Assembly: GCA_016744475.1 (NCBI GenBank)
Contig: JADGEH010000002.1
Span: 1-64,000, forward strand
Direction: 5' to 3'
DNA length: 64,000 nucleotides
Origin: Thiotrichales bacterium
Lineage (GTDB): Bacteria; Pseudomonadota; Gammaproteobacteria; Beggiatoales; Beggiatoaceae
The notes under the pieces were generated by a model. It made no database searches and had not been told where the DNA came from. It was given only the letters and a program-made list of their open reading frames with translations. The translations under genes were made by a program, and so were the position numbers. The first letter of the stretch is position 1. Every line of letters begins with the position of its first letter. This document shows positions 1-8,772 of this stretch, one piece after another.

Positions 1-58
1 GTAAGCTATTGATTTTACGTTGTCGAAAATCCCAAAAATGAGGTTCTTTTACAGCCTC
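1..58. repeat. Arm of a palindromic intergenic repeat
   Basis: These 58 bases are the exact reverse complement of 60229-60286. At 60 kb the sequence is part of a longer hairpin element that begins and ends with CTCGTTCCCAAG-type sequence. Here it is followed by a variant of another repeat motif (GCGGTCA near 83-95, also at 25654, 39808 and 59829). It is non-coding and belongs to the family of dispersed palindromes that fills intergenic space in this window. Confidence 0.75.
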
Positions 59-196
59 GCCGCATGGGAATGCCGTCTTGACCGCGTTGCGGTCAGTACC
101 GATAGAGGGATAATATTTCAGTGGTACTGGAGCATCGTCGTTAAGAACTGATAGGTGGGCGTATCATTGATTTATTGTCCCTATAAACCTCATCGT

Positions 197-934
197 TTAA
201 AAGCTTAATGTCTGTGATGCCACGCCTGTACCTAATGCTTGGCTTTGTAAACTAATGCTTTGGCTGACAAAACGACCGAGTTTGGCTAAGTGCTCGGCAT
301 CAGCATCTGCGACATCGACAAATTGGCTGAGCTTGGCATCGCTTTGAAACATCTGTAAATGCGCACTGACACTGGCATTGTGCGTGTCCACTCCTACCAG
401 CACCGTGACTAATGATTCCAAATATTCTTGTTTCATCGCTTTGCGCACTTGTTCTGCAATGGCTTTGGGACGCACCTTGGAGCAGTTGTCCATTCCATCA
501 GTGATGATGTAAACCGCTGCATTCACATCAAAATCTTGACTAAACAAGGTTTTAGCATAGGCATTAGTGGCTCCCACCGCATCAAATACCGCGTCATACA
601 GCGCGGTGGCTCCACTGCATTGCAAAGGTTTGTAGGCACTGACATCAATTTGGTTTAAGGGCACGAAACCATGCACTTCTTGGCGTGTGCCATTAAAGTG
701 CAGCAACCTGACCATGAGGTTGTCGATGCGCGGACTTTTTTGGCAGGCTGCTATCACGGATGTCACACAGTCTTGCAGTGCAAGGCGAAACTCAAAAACA
801 CTCGCCGTCACGTCCACCACAATGGTGACTAAGGTGTATTCGCTGGCACCAAGAGTATCCGGGCGGATGGCGGAAAACTGAAAATGTCCTGCACCGGGGA
901 GTGTGACGGTTTGCATGTTGTCAAAACGAGGCAT
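197..934 (-). CDS. VWA-domain protein, metal-ion-dependent adhesion-site type
   Basis: A 245-residue protein that is essentially one von Willebrand factor A domain. The MIDAS residues are visible: DVTAS (residues about 41-45, the DxSxS loop with Thr for the first Ser), the Thr in GATALYDAV and the Asp in ITDGMDN. There is no signal peptide or membrane segment, so it is probably cytoplasmic. Cytoplasmic VWA proteins usually bind a partner such as a AAA+ ATPase, a kinase or a phosphatase, but none lies next to it here. A good ribosome site (AAGGAG) precedes the ATG. It stands alone, separated from the next gene by a repeat. The domain call is firm; the role is unknown. Confidence 0.85.
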   Translation of the reverse strand: MPRFDNMQTVTLPGAGHFQFSAIRPDTLGASEYTLVTIVVDVTASVFEFRLALQDCVTSVIAACQKSPRIDNLMVRLLHFNGTRQEVHGFVPLNQIDVSAYKPLQCSGATALYDAVFDAVGATNAYAKTLFSQDFDVNAAVYIITDGMDNCSKVRPKAIAEQVRKAMKQEYLESLVTVLVGVDTHNASVSAHLQMFQSDAKLSQFVDVADADAEHLAKLGRFVSQSISLQSQALGTGVASQTLSF

Positions 935-980
935 GTTGTTTCTCCTTTATGTGGAGTGGTCGTGTTAGGCCTACGGCTAT

Positions 981-1190
981 TCACTTAAGCTCAGAAGCAT
1001 TGCCAGCCGTTGATGTTATCCCCCTCCTTGAAGGAGGTGGCTAGGGGGTGATCAAAAACAGCCTTCTTTAGCCTGTTTTTAAGGAATGAATACCTTTAAT
1101 CACCACCCCTCAATCCCCTCCTTGGAGGAGGGGAGGCTGACACGTTGAATTCAAAGCCTTTTTTATTAAGTAAATGGCAGTGCCGTGTTA
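981..1190. repeat. Dispersed repeat with GGAGGGG-type inverted arms, copy 1
   Basis: About 210 bases with two G/C-rich inverted segments (CCCCCTCCTTGAAGGAGG and CCCCTCCTTGGAGGAGGGG) separated by a central stretch containing TTTTTAAGGAAT. Close copies lie at 25690-25927 and, in the opposite orientation, 59868-60097; a fragment is at 20330-20410. The 3' edge runs to the stop codon of the hydrolase gene at 1201, so it may also act as that gene's transcription terminator. No protein is encoded. Confidence 0.75.
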
Positions 1191-1200
1191 GGCCACTCGG

Positions 1201-1992
1201 TCATACTAAAAACTCAGTCGATTTCGCGGTTTGCATTCCGCGTGCGGTCATGTCCGTGAGAAAGCGTTCGCCCAATGCTTCAAATCCTGGTACCGATGAA
1301 GTGGTGTCTTCAATTAACACCATTTTGTTAATGCTCTCATCACCAAAATAATCAGCAATGTCACGAATCGTGTTAGCCACACAATGTGATAACGCTTGTC
1401 CTGATAAGGCAATGAGATCAGCTTCTTCCAACACTTGAATCAATTGTGTGTTGAGTTGGGTGCTAGGGTCTTTGGGATCAGGCACATCAGCTTGTACGGC
1501 ACTGTAATGCTCTGTCCAAATATTCGATCCTTTCGTCACGTAATCGACCATTGCAAACTCTTGTTCCCAAGCTAATACGGCTTCGGCAATCGGCTGCACC
1601 ACATCATTGCCAGCGCTGCCAATTAAACAGTGCGGCGGCCAGATGCAGAGTTCATAACGCTCTCCGACTTTTAAGGCTTTGACATATTCTGTAGCACGCG
1701 CCTGAAAACCAGGATGTGTGGTTTTCCATCGTCCATGGTTGACATCATCTTCTGAAATCAGTGTGAAAGGGGCAGGGTGCTGACCTTTTCCATCCACCCA
1801 GAACAGTGGGTGAGCAATGTCCAGTAAGTGATGTGAATCGAGAGTGATATGAATATCGCTAATGTGACTTTGATGGCGTGTGAGCATGTCTCGTAAACGC
1901 TCTGCATCTTTATCCGCACCGGGTACAAATAGATGTCCATCAGGATGCGCAAAGTCATTTTGTGGATCAATAATAAGAAATTGTAAATTCAT
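1201..1992 (-). CDS. Nicotinamidase-like cysteine hydrolase (isochorismatase fold)
   Basis: A 263-residue protein of the isochorismatase/nicotinamidase superfamily. It opens with the family motif IIDPQNDF, whose Asp belongs to the catalytic triad, and carries the nucleophile region LSGQALSHCVANTI (compare GLATDYCV in nicotinamidases). It probably hydrolyses an amide such as nicotinamide in NAD salvage, but this superfamily also contains isochorismatases and other amidases. The start at 1992 is chosen because GCGAGG sits about seven bases upstream; an in-frame ATG at 2013 has no such site. The gene is monocistronic. A 15-bp palindrome at 2119-2133, upstream, could be its operator. Confidence 0.8.
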   Translation of the reverse strand: MNLQFLIIDPQNDFAHPDGHLFVPGADKDAERLRDMLTRHQSHISDIHITLDSHHLLDIAHPLFWVDGKGQHPAPFTLISEDDVNHGRWKTTHPGFQARATEYVKALKVGERYELCIWPPHCLIGSAGNDVVQPIAEAVLAWEQEFAMVDYVTKGSNIWTEHYSAVQADVPDPKDPSTQLNTQLIQVLEEADLIALSGQALSHCVANTIRDIADYFGDESINKMVLIEDTTSSVPGFEALGERFLTDMTARGMQTAKSTEFLV

Positions 1993-2118
1993 GATAAACC
2001 TCGCTTTTTGCATGAAATATTTGGATTTAAAGTGTACTACTGGGTCGTCAAAAGCGACCCCCAGGATACAAATGGGCCTTTTCCTTCACTCAATGCCTTT
2101 TTACTTAGTTTCATTTGA

Positions 2119-2133
2119 CTACTAAGTTAGTAG
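2119..2133. promoter_or_regulatory. Palindromic candidate operator
   Basis: CTACTAA-G-TTAGTAG is a perfect 7-1-7 palindrome between the hydrolase gene (reading left from 1992) and the small secreted-protein gene (reading right from 2274). Related half-sites (ACTTAGT, ACTAAGT) lie on both sides at about 2104-2110 and 2144-2150. A/T-rich ACTAAGT palindromes are typical of winged-helix repressors of the HxlR/MarR kind, which often control small hydrolases. No regulator gene is adjacent, so the assignment is an inference. Confidence 0.4.
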
Positions 2134-2273
2134 CATATTAAAACTAAGTCAAGCGGAATTTTAGGCGGCACCAAATTTGCGTTATCCCTCGCAACATATT
2201 GCAACATAGCTGTCGCACAAAACGCGGCAAAAGTGTCGCATCAAATCAATCATTGATGAAAGAGGGTTCGATC

Positions 2274-2444
2274 ATGCGAACATTAAGTCTACTAAGTGCG
2301 TTGTTATTCGTTTTGTGTAGTCAAACAGCATGGGCTGCAAGTAGTGATATGGGGCGGGTGAGTAAAGCGGCTGATACTCAAACTACGACTGAAGATATGG
2401 GGCGGGTGAGTTTGGGAGGGAAGGCTTCTATCGCTGATAAATAG
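2274..2444 (+). CDS. Small secreted protein with a duplicated DMGRVS motif
   Basis: A 56-residue protein. Residues 1-21 form a clear Sec signal peptide (MRTLSLLSALLFVLCSQTAWA, cleavage predicted after AWA), leaving a mature peptide of about 35 residues. The motif DMGRVS occurs twice (residues 25-30 and 41-46) in a Thr/Ser/Lys-rich peptide without Cys. The start is supported by AGAGGG about seven bases upstream of the ATG; an earlier in-frame ATG would spoil the signal peptide. I do not recognise the family. The ribosome site, the signal peptide and the internal duplication argue that it is real. It could be a cell-surface or signalling peptide. Confidence 0.6.
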   Translation: MRTLSLLSALLFVLCSQTAWAASSDMGRVSKAADTQTTTEDMGRVSLGGKASIADK

Positions 2445-2734
2445 ATATTAAATATCGTCACAAAACGTCAAATATATGACATTAATATGATTTATTTTGT
2501 TAAATATTGATGTTAAGCAAAGGCTTCTCTTCGACAGGTTCAGGACATCGCTTTTTTACATTTGGCAACAGATGTCAGTGTAAAAAACGTTATTTTTAAA
2601 CACTTTAGTTTATAGGTGTGCGACCAATGAAATGCTTTCGTTCACTTTATGTGTACGTCAGGTGCGTTAAATAAATTGATACAATTTGTCTTAATAGCTA
2701 GGCTCTGTCAATTCTAAGAATTAGGCGGTCAAAT

Positions 2735-2838
2735 TTCACCACGGAGGCGCGGAGGTGACACGGAGGGCACAGAGGTGAGTTAAATTAAAAGTCTTTCTCC
2801 GTGCGCTCTGTGCCTTCTCCGTGTCTCCGTGGTAAAAA
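2735..2838. repeat. Inverted repeat of the CCACGGAGNCNCGGAG type
   Basis: A 104-base hairpin whose arms read CACCACGGAGG and CTCCGTGGT, with further complementary tracts inside (GGGCACAGAGG and CTCTGTGCC). A second member lies at 25428-25504. The same kind of purine-rich hairpin occurs in many bacterial genomes rich in small repeats. It is non-coding and lies in the 713-base gap between the small secreted protein and the alpha/beta hydrolase gene. Apart from this and the MITE at 2963, I see nothing in that gap. Confidence 0.7.
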
Positions 2839-2962
2839 ATGCAACCCTAAAAAGTAGGCTTGATGAAGCACTAGGTGCTTAGCTGTATTTTATTGTTGCA
2901 TATTACAGTCGAGCTTTTGTTCATCTTGCTCGAAGGTTCCCCCCTCGAAGCAAGGTGATTCC

Positions 2963-3127
2963 TAGGCTCTGTTGACATTTGGGGGTGAAATGGATTTTTG
3001 AGGATTTTTTGCGTCTAGCAAGGCGGTTTTTGCGCCGCAATGCCTCCCATTGGCAGCCAAAAACTAACGCAGCTAGGCGTAAAAAAGACCAAAAAGCCAC
3101 CATCATCCAAATGTCAACAGAGCCTAA
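2963..3127. mobile_element. MITE with perfect 20-bp terminal inverted repeats
   Basis: Ends are TAGGCTCTGTTGACATTTGG on both strands, 20 of 20 matching, enclosing 165 bases with no meaningful reading frame. The ends include a TA dinucleotide on each side, as expected for insertion at TA-containing targets. The interior carries inverted GGCGCAAAAACCGCC-like sequence. It is probably non-autonomous and mobilised by an insertion sequence whose transposase is not in this window. It lies just beyond the stop codon of the hydrolase gene at 3158. Confidence 0.75.
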
Positions 3128-3157
3128 TGTTTTACCATGAATAAGTTTGACCACCTG

Positions 3158-3802
3158 TTAAGTCGAAGTTTGCATCCACTGCGTCACAGCATCGCGTAAT
3201 TCTGTTAAACGACCATGAAAGAAATGATCGGCTTCAGGGAATTCAATCATGTCAGGGCGCGGGTTTTGTTCCGCCACCCAAGTTTTAACGCTGTGAGCTT
3301 CGACCACTTGATCAGCATTGCCTTGTAGCACCAAAGTTGGGATAGCGCCCAAACTGAGTGTTGCAAAATCAAAGCGTTGCACGGGAGGGGCGACTAAAAT
3401 CAAACGACTGGGTGATAAGCGTTTATGCGCCCTTAAAGCGACATAGCTACCAAAAGAAAACCCCGCCAACCACAGTGTGGGCGGTGAAAAATAATCCTCT
3501 GCCCATTCTGCTAATCGTAATACATCGTCAGTTTCTCCGATGCCTTGATCAAAACTCCCACTGCTGTGCCCCACTCCTCGAAAATTAAATCGCACTGTAA
3601 TTGCGCCTAACTGGCGTAAAGCACTGGCTAACATATAAGTGACTTTATTGTTCATCGTGCCGCCTTGCAAAGGATGCGGATGGCATATCAGTGCGACAGC
3701 TTGCGGTGTGAGCGTCGATTTTGGGCATTCAATGAGGACTTCCATATCTCCCACCGCCCCCGGCAGTAAACGTTTTTGTTCTACGCAAGAAGGTGTTGTC
3801 AT
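3158..3802 (-). CDS. Alpha/beta hydrolase (dienelactone-hydrolase-like, COG2945 type)
   Basis: A 214-residue single-domain serine hydrolase. It shows the family's early HPHPLQGGTMNNKV motif, RFNFRGVGHSSG, the nucleophile elbow GFSFGS (Ser in the middle), an acidic residue in QGNADQVV and the catalytic His in EADHFFHG. No signal peptide is present, so it is cytosolic. Members of this family are esterases or acyl hydrolases of unproven substrate. GGAG lies upstream of the ATG with reasonable spacing. The gene stands alone between a MITE and a kilobase without genes. Confidence 0.85.
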   Translation of the reverse strand: MTTPSCVEQKRLLPGAVGDMEVLIECPKSTLTPQAVALICHPHPLQGGTMNNKVTYMLASALRQLGAITVRFNFRGVGHSSGSFDQGIGETDDVLRLAEWAEDYFSPPTLWLAGFSFGSYVALRAHKRLSPSRLILVAPPVQRFDFATLSLGAIPTLVLQGNADQVVEAHSVKTWVAEQNPRPDMIEFPEADHFFHGRLTELRDAVTQWMQTST

Positions 3803-4822
3803 TATTTATCGTCTCCTAAAACGAATCAGTTCACTTTACGCACACGGTGTGAAGCATATAAAAACATCAAGTTTTTCCTGCTTGACTTGATTTTTCTGCA
3901 CAAAATCAATTTTTTATGTATGCGTAACGTCAGTCAATACAGCCGCAAAAGTCTATATGAAGATAGCATTACCGACCGATTATTTTCTTTTGATGGGTAT
4001 TGACACAAAAATATTCATGGGCTTTTAAACCCGCATATCTATTGACTTCTGCGCTCTTTTTCACGCTCAGTATTAAGGTGTCAAACCGCCTCAAATTGCG
4101 CCAAATACAGGCGTATTCGTACTTGACAAAACTCTAATATTAATAACAGCAATACACAGGATTGACATGTTTATCTTGCAAATGTTGCAGTGCAGCGTGA
4201 GAATGCAGCCCTGCCTTAGACATGTTGTTTGTGAGCAAGTCTGACAAGATATTTCAGTGAGTATTGCAGTTTTAAACTTGGGTTTGATGCGTTGTGATAG
4301 CAACGTGTAAATGAAGGCCCTCACTGATAATAAATCACAAGTCTGATGGCATCAGGACTGCTGCGTAGTGTTTCAGTGGTCTGGTTAGGCGGCAATAGCC
4401 AGGTCTTTCTGCATAATCTGATGAAAGACTTAAAGCATTGCCGAAATCGCCCGCACTGCAATGATGTCAATGGACTGGTATCCCAACGATGCATTGAAAG
4501 GCGGACGTGAAGGGCTGGTGGATAGATGAGTTGTATGAACCCCAGCGCTTGTAATATTTCGTAAGTAAGTCGGTGTCTCTTCTACCCATTGGGGCTGTCC
4601 GACTTGGCCGCGCCACTGCTAGAGCAAATTACCACAAGTAATAAGTTCGCAGAGTGTATGACCCTAGTAGCTTACGAGCCATCGCATCATTCTCAGCACT
4701 CACCCTGCTTGATTCATCAAGGATGGGCACGAGAAAGACATTAAATACTGACGTAACACGTTGACATTAAAAAATACATAGCGTTACTTCAGTGAATATA
4801 GATTCCGACTAGGAGAACACCC
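3803..4822. other. Gene-poor kilobase upstream of isocitrate lyase
   Basis: No supported gene in either direction. Short open frames are present (for example about 77 codons on the minus strand at 4091-4324) but have no ribosome site or recognisable family. TTGACA at 4761-4766 is a good sigma-70 -35 box about 60 bases before the isocitrate lyase start, but I cannot see a convincing -10 at the right distance. Confidence 0.4.
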
Positions 4823-6142
4823 ATGACTATTGCAGAGAACATTACCATGACCCGCGAAGCTCAAGTTGAAGCCATTAAACGTGATTGGGCTGATAACCCA
4901 CGCTGGAACAGTGTCACCCGTGGTTACAGTGCCGAAGACGTTGTTCGTCTGCGCGGTTCTGTACAACCTGAAAGCACTCTGGCACGTTTAGGCGCAGAAA
5001 AACTCTGGAAACTCGTACACGAAGAAGATTACATCAACTGCTTAGGCGCATTGACCGGCGGTCAAGCCATGCAGCAAGTGAAAGCGGGCATTAAAGCGAT
5101 TTATTTATCCGGCTGGCAAGTGGCGGCTGATAACAATACTTACATGAGCATGTACCCAGACCAATCACTGTACCCAGTGAATTCAGTACCTGCGGTGGTT
5201 GAACGTATTAACAGCACCTTCCAACGCGCTGACCAAATTCAATGGGCGAAAAATATTAATGCCGGTGACGAAGGTTATACCGATTACTTTGCGCCTATCG
5301 TAGCTGATGCAGAAGCAGGTTTTGGTGGCGTATTAAACTCTTTTGAATTAATGAAAGCCATGATCGAAGCGGGCGCTGCGGGCGTTCACTTTGAAGACCA
5401 ATTAGCCGCTGTGAAAAAATGTGGTCACATGGGCGGTAAAGTTTTAGTCCCTACTCAAGAAGCGATACAAAAATTAGTCTCTGCACGTTTAGCCGCTGAT
5501 GTCATGGGCGTACCAACTTTGATTTTGGCACGTACTGATGCAGAAGCCGCAGACTTGTTGACCTCTGATGTTGACGAAAATGACAAACCTTTCTGCACCG
5601 GCGAGCGTACTGCTGAAGGTTTCTACCGAGTGAAAAATGGTATCGAACAATCCATTTCTCGTGGCTTGGCTTATGCGCCTTATGCGGATTTAGTGTGGTG
5701 TGAAACAGGTAAACCTGATTTGGAATTTGCACGCCAGTTTGCAGAAGCCGTGCTGAAAGAAAATCCTGATAAATTATTAGCGTACAACTGTTCACCTTCT
5801 TTCAACTGGAAGAAAAACTTAGATGACGCGACCATTGCTAAATTCCAACGTGAATTAGGTGCGATGGGTTATAAATATCAGTTCATCACTTTGGCAGGTA
5901 TTCATAACATGTGGTATCACATGTTTGATTTGGCTCAAGATTATGCAGATCGTGGTATGTCTGCTTATGTTGAAAAAGTTCAAGAGCCAGAATTTGCAGC
6001 GCGTGATCGTGGTTACACCTTTGTATCTCATCAACAAGAAGTCGGCACGGGTTACTTTGATGATGTCACCACCACCATTCAAGGCGGCGTATCTTCTGTG
6101 ACTGCATTAACCGGTTCTACTGAAGAAGAACAATTCGGTTAA
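4823..6142 (+). CDS. aceA: Isocitrate lyase
   Basis: A 439-residue cytosolic enzyme that splits isocitrate into glyoxylate and succinate, the first step of the glyoxylate shunt used for growth on acetate or other C2 units. The catalytic loop KKCGHMGGK is at residues 198-206 (Cys200); SGWQVAAD near the N-terminus and [12 protein letters not shown] in the middle are also family signatures, and the length matches bacterial AceA. AGGAGA sits six bases before the ATG. No malate synthase gene is in the window. Transcription probably ends at the hairpin at 6307-6335. Confidence 0.97.
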   Translation: MTIAENITMTREAQVEAIKRDWADNPRWNSVTRGYSAEDVVRLRGSVQPESTLARLGAEKLWKLVHEEDYINCLGALTGGQAMQQVKAGIKAIYLSGWQVAADNNTYMSMYPDQSLYPVNSVPAVVERINSTFQRADQIQWAKNINAGDEGYTDYFAPIVADAEAGFGGVLNSFELMKAMIEAGAAGVHFEDQLAAVKKCGHMGGKVLVPTQEAIQKLVSARLAADVMGVPTLILARTDAEAADLLTSDVDENDKPFCTGERTAEGFYRVKNGIEQSISRGLAYAPYADLVWCETGKPDLEFARQFAEAVLKENPDKLLAYNCSPSFNWKKNLDDATIAKFQRELGAMGYKYQFITLAGIHNMWYHMFDLAQDYADRGMSAYVEKVQEPEFAARDRGYTFVSHQQEVGTGYFDDVTTTIQGGVSSVTALTGSTEEEQFG

Positions 6143-6306
6143 GTCGTACAAACCTTTCGGGTGAGAAGCATTCCCTAATGTCATCACCCGATATTAGAGC
6201 CTTTATCGGAGAGACCTTTTTTTGAGAGTTTTTCCGAAATAATAGAATTTGTCGATTGAGCTTTTATAGCTCATTTGACGCACCGATGAAGTCACCTCTA
6301 GTCATT

Positions 6307-6335
6307 GCCGAGACCTCGTGTCTCGGCTTTTTTTT
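6307..6335 (+). terminator. Rho-independent terminator after aceA
   Basis: GCCGAGAC-CTCGT-GTCTCGGC forms an 8-bp perfect stem with a five-base loop followed directly by eight T residues. It lies about 165 bases after the aceA stop. A weaker hairpin (CGGGTGA with TCACCCG, about 6159-6189) comes earlier. Confidence 0.85.
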
Positions 6336-6348
6336 GCCTAAAAATGAG

Positions 6349-6512
6349 TAGGCTCTGTTGAGAGAGGTCGGCATCGTAGCGAAAAAGTGTGGTTTTGAAG
6401 CAGTTTTTTCGGTTTTTTGAGGCAAATAGCCAGCTATTTGTTGATAAAAATCGGGAAAATAGACCAAAACCCATGCTTTTGCAGCCGATGAATATCCCTT
6501 GCAACAAATCTA
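6349..6512. mobile_element. MITE, 160-bp core family, GGCTCTGTTG ends
   Basis: About 164 bases from TAGGCTCTGTTG to CAACAAATCTA, imperfect terminal inverted repeats. The interior (CGAAAAAGTG, GTTTTTTCGGTTTTTT, ATTTGTTGATAAAAA, TGCTTTTGCAGCCGATGAAT) closely matches the element at 20621-20780 and more loosely the one at 6686-6844. No transposase is encoded; the open frames that cross it on both strands are chance. Confidence 0.7.
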
Positions 6513-6685
6513 GTGATTATGCTGTTTTGGCACGAGTATTTTTTATGTTTAATTCACCCTGGGATGGAATAGGCACGATGGACATTATGTTAAGAATCTA
6601 TATCACGCCATATTCCACCAATACGGTGTTTCATTGCACCACAATGGTTGAATAAGGTGTGTTATAGCCCAATTCTTTTCCCTTA

Positions 6686-6844
6686 GAGCCTATACGAAGA
6701 TGGGGAATCGAAGCGAAAATTCGCCATTTTGAGGCAGGTTTTTCGTTTTTTTAAGGCGAATAGCGGGCTATTTGTTGATAAAAAGCGGAAAACCTGACCA
6801 AAAGGGCGGGTTTGCAGCCGATTATCCCGTTTTCGTATAGGCTC
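6686..6844. mobile_element. MITE, 160-bp core family, GAGCCTATACGAA ends, full length
   Basis: A 159-base element with ends GAGCCTATACGAA and TTCGTATAGGCTC, flanked by TTA on both sides (6683-6685 and 6845-6847), which looks like a 3-bp target duplication. It shares the core GTTTTTCG...TTGTTGATAAAAAGCGG...CCAAAAGGGCGGGTTTGCAGCCGA in pieces with other members. Shorter derivatives with the same ends are at 28271-28357 and 39856-39930, and a half copy is at 23465-23520. A 3-bp TNA duplication is typical of the IS1031 group of the IS5 family, so such a transposase may have moved it. Confidence 0.8.
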
Positions 6845-7051
6845 TTAATCCCTGTCTTACCTATTCCCCCCTACAAAACCTTCTCATTGGGTTCTGACTA
6901 TTTTATAAATCGGTTATTTTTGTAATAAATTGAAATATTTTAAGTAAATAACTTGCTATTTTTAATCAGTGTCACTTATAGTTAAATTAGACTAATTTAT
7001 CCAAATCTGGGTGACTCAAATGTCATAATTTGCTGCTGAGGAGAAACGAGT

Positions 7052-8755
7052 ATGCACCTGCAATCCAAACTACTATTAGCCATCAGCATCGTCCTAGTCA
7101 GTATATTTCTTGCTATTGGTGTCATTAACTACCAAGCTGCTCAGCGAGGTGCCGAAGCTGAGTTACAAGAACAAGCAGAAAAAGTACGCAATGTCTTAAT
7201 GTCCATGCGCCGTATTTATCACAGGCAGTTCATAGACAGTGGTATTGAGCTAACTGAAGATACAGTGGGTTTTTTACCCGCACATGCGATGAATCGTATT
7301 TCAGCCGATTATCCGAATTGGGATAGTTCTGGTTTTCGCTTTAATAATGTGTCAGACAAACCACGGAACCCAAAGCAAAAAGCCGATGAGAATGAACGGG
7401 AAGTCATGGAATATTTCCGGGCTAATCCTGAGGAAAAATTAGTCTTTAAACCGGTGACTGAAGACAATAAAGACATCTATCTTTATGCCCGCCCTATCTG
7501 GATTGAAGAGTATTGCCTGAAATGTCATGGCAAACGCTCTGAAGCTCCGAAAGCTATTCGAGAACTATACGCCACTTCCTGGGGTTATAAGGTGGGTGAA
7601 TTGCGTGGTTTATTAAGCATTAAATTACCCAGTGATACAGTGGAAGAACGCACTTGGGGGCACTTTAACCAACTCATTTCTGTGCAATTAGCAGGCTTTA
7701 TCCTAATCCTGCTACTGGTCATGTGGATTTTAAGACGTAATGTCACTCGGCCTTTAGGTACGTTGGCTGAGGGTATGCAATCGGTGGCTAAAGGCAATTA
7801 TAATGAGCGCGTACCGGGAGAAGAAGGTGAATTTAGAATTCTCAGCAATGCCTTCAACCATATGACAGAGCAAGTACAAGAAAAGAGCAATGCTCTGCAA
7901 ACATTAAATACAGAATTAGAAGTTCGCGTGGAAGCACGTACATCTGAACTGGGCTTAGCCAATGAAGAAATCACCACCTTGAATGAACGCTTGCAAGAAG
8001 AAAACTTGCGTATGGGAGCTGAACTGGATATTTCTCGTCAATTACAGCAAATGGTGTTGCCTACTAGCGAAGAATTACGTGAAGTGAAAGGGCTGGATAT
8101 TGCGGGCTTTATGGAGCCAGCGACCGAAGTAGGTGGGGACTATTATGATGTGCTGCAATATCAGAATAGAACCAAAATTGGCATTGGCGATGTCACAGGG
8201 CATGGTCTGGAAAGTGGCGTAGTGATGCTGATGGTACAAATGGCTGTGCGTACTTTACAAATCCATAATGTCACAGACCCCCAAGTGTTTATTGAGACCT
8301 TGAATCGAGCCGTGTTTGACAACATGAAGCGCATGAAGGTGGATAAAAACCTGAGTTTGGCCTTATTGGACTACAACGACGGCAAATTGAGCCTGGTCGG
8401 TCAGCATGAAGAAGTGTTAGTGATACGTAAAGATGGACACGTTGAGCGGGTGGATACGCTGATGCTGGGACATCTGCTGGGACTCACTGAGGACATCACT
8501 CCGTTCTTAGGCTGTGCAGAGATTGATTTAGCCATTGGTGATGGGCTGGTGTTATACACCGATGGTATTACCGAAGCGCGGAATGCAGAGGAAAAGATGT
8601 ATGGCATTGAACGCTTGATCAGTGTAGTGGGTCATCATTGGCAGCAAGAAGCCGCACTAATTCAGCAAGCAGTGATTAATGACGTAGTGGCATTTATTGC
8701 AGAAGAAGAAGTACTGGATGACATCACCTTGCTGGTGATGAAACGTACCGTATAA
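7052..8755 (+). CDS. Haem-binding membrane sensor with HAMP and SpoIIE-type serine phosphatase
   Basis: A 567-residue membrane protein. Residues 8-27 are a first transmembrane helix; 30-208 form a periplasmic DUF3365/Tll0287-like domain containing CLKCH (Cys155, Cys158, His159), a c-type haem site; 209-227 are the second helix; HAMP covers about 228-280; a coiled coil follows to about 330; and a PP2C-type SpoIIE domain fills the rest, with metal ligands in GGDYYDV, IGDVTGHG, YTDGITEA and DDITLL. It should dephosphorylate a serine on a STAS-like partner in response to redox state or a gas bound at the haem. GAGGAG precedes the ATG. First gene of a four-gene operon; the architecture resembles SiaA of Pseudomonas, but with a haem domain as sensor. 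Confidence 0.88.
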   Translation: MHLQSKLLLAISIVLVSIFLAIGVINYQAAQRGAEAELQEQAEKVRNVLMSMRRIYHRQFIDSGIELTEDTVGFLPAHAMNRISADYPNWDSSGFRFNNVSDKPRNPKQKADENEREVMEYFRANPEEKLVFKPVTEDNKDIYLYARPIWIEEYCLKCHGKRSEAPKAIRELYATSWGYKVGELRGLLSIKLPSDTVEERTWGHFNQLISVQLAGFILILLLVMWILRRNVTRPLGTLAEGMQSVAKGNYNERVPGEEGEFRILSNAFNHMTEQVQEKSNALQTLNTELEVRVEARTSELGLANEEITTLNERLQEENLRMGAELDISRQLQQMVLPTSEELREVKGLDIAGFMEPATEVGGDYYDVLQYQNRTKIGIGDVTGHGLESGVVMLMVQMAVRTLQIHNVTDPQVFIETLNRAVFDNMKRMKVDKNLSLALLDYNDGKLSLVGQHEEVLVIRKDGHVERVDTLMLGHLLGLTEDITPFLGCAEIDLAIGDGLVLYTDGITEARNAEEKMYGIERLISVVGHHWQQEAALIQQAVINDVVAFIAEEEVLDDITLLVMKRTV

Positions 8756-8772
8756 AAGCAAAGGGGATATTC

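Noticed and set aside
4091..4324. 77-codon minus-strand frame upstream of aceA
   Set aside because: Cys-rich chance composition, no ribosome site, no recognisable family.
6264..6655. Overlapping frames around the first pair of MITEs
   Set aside because: They run through terminal repeats and the shared MITE core on both strands, so they are by-products of repeat sequence.
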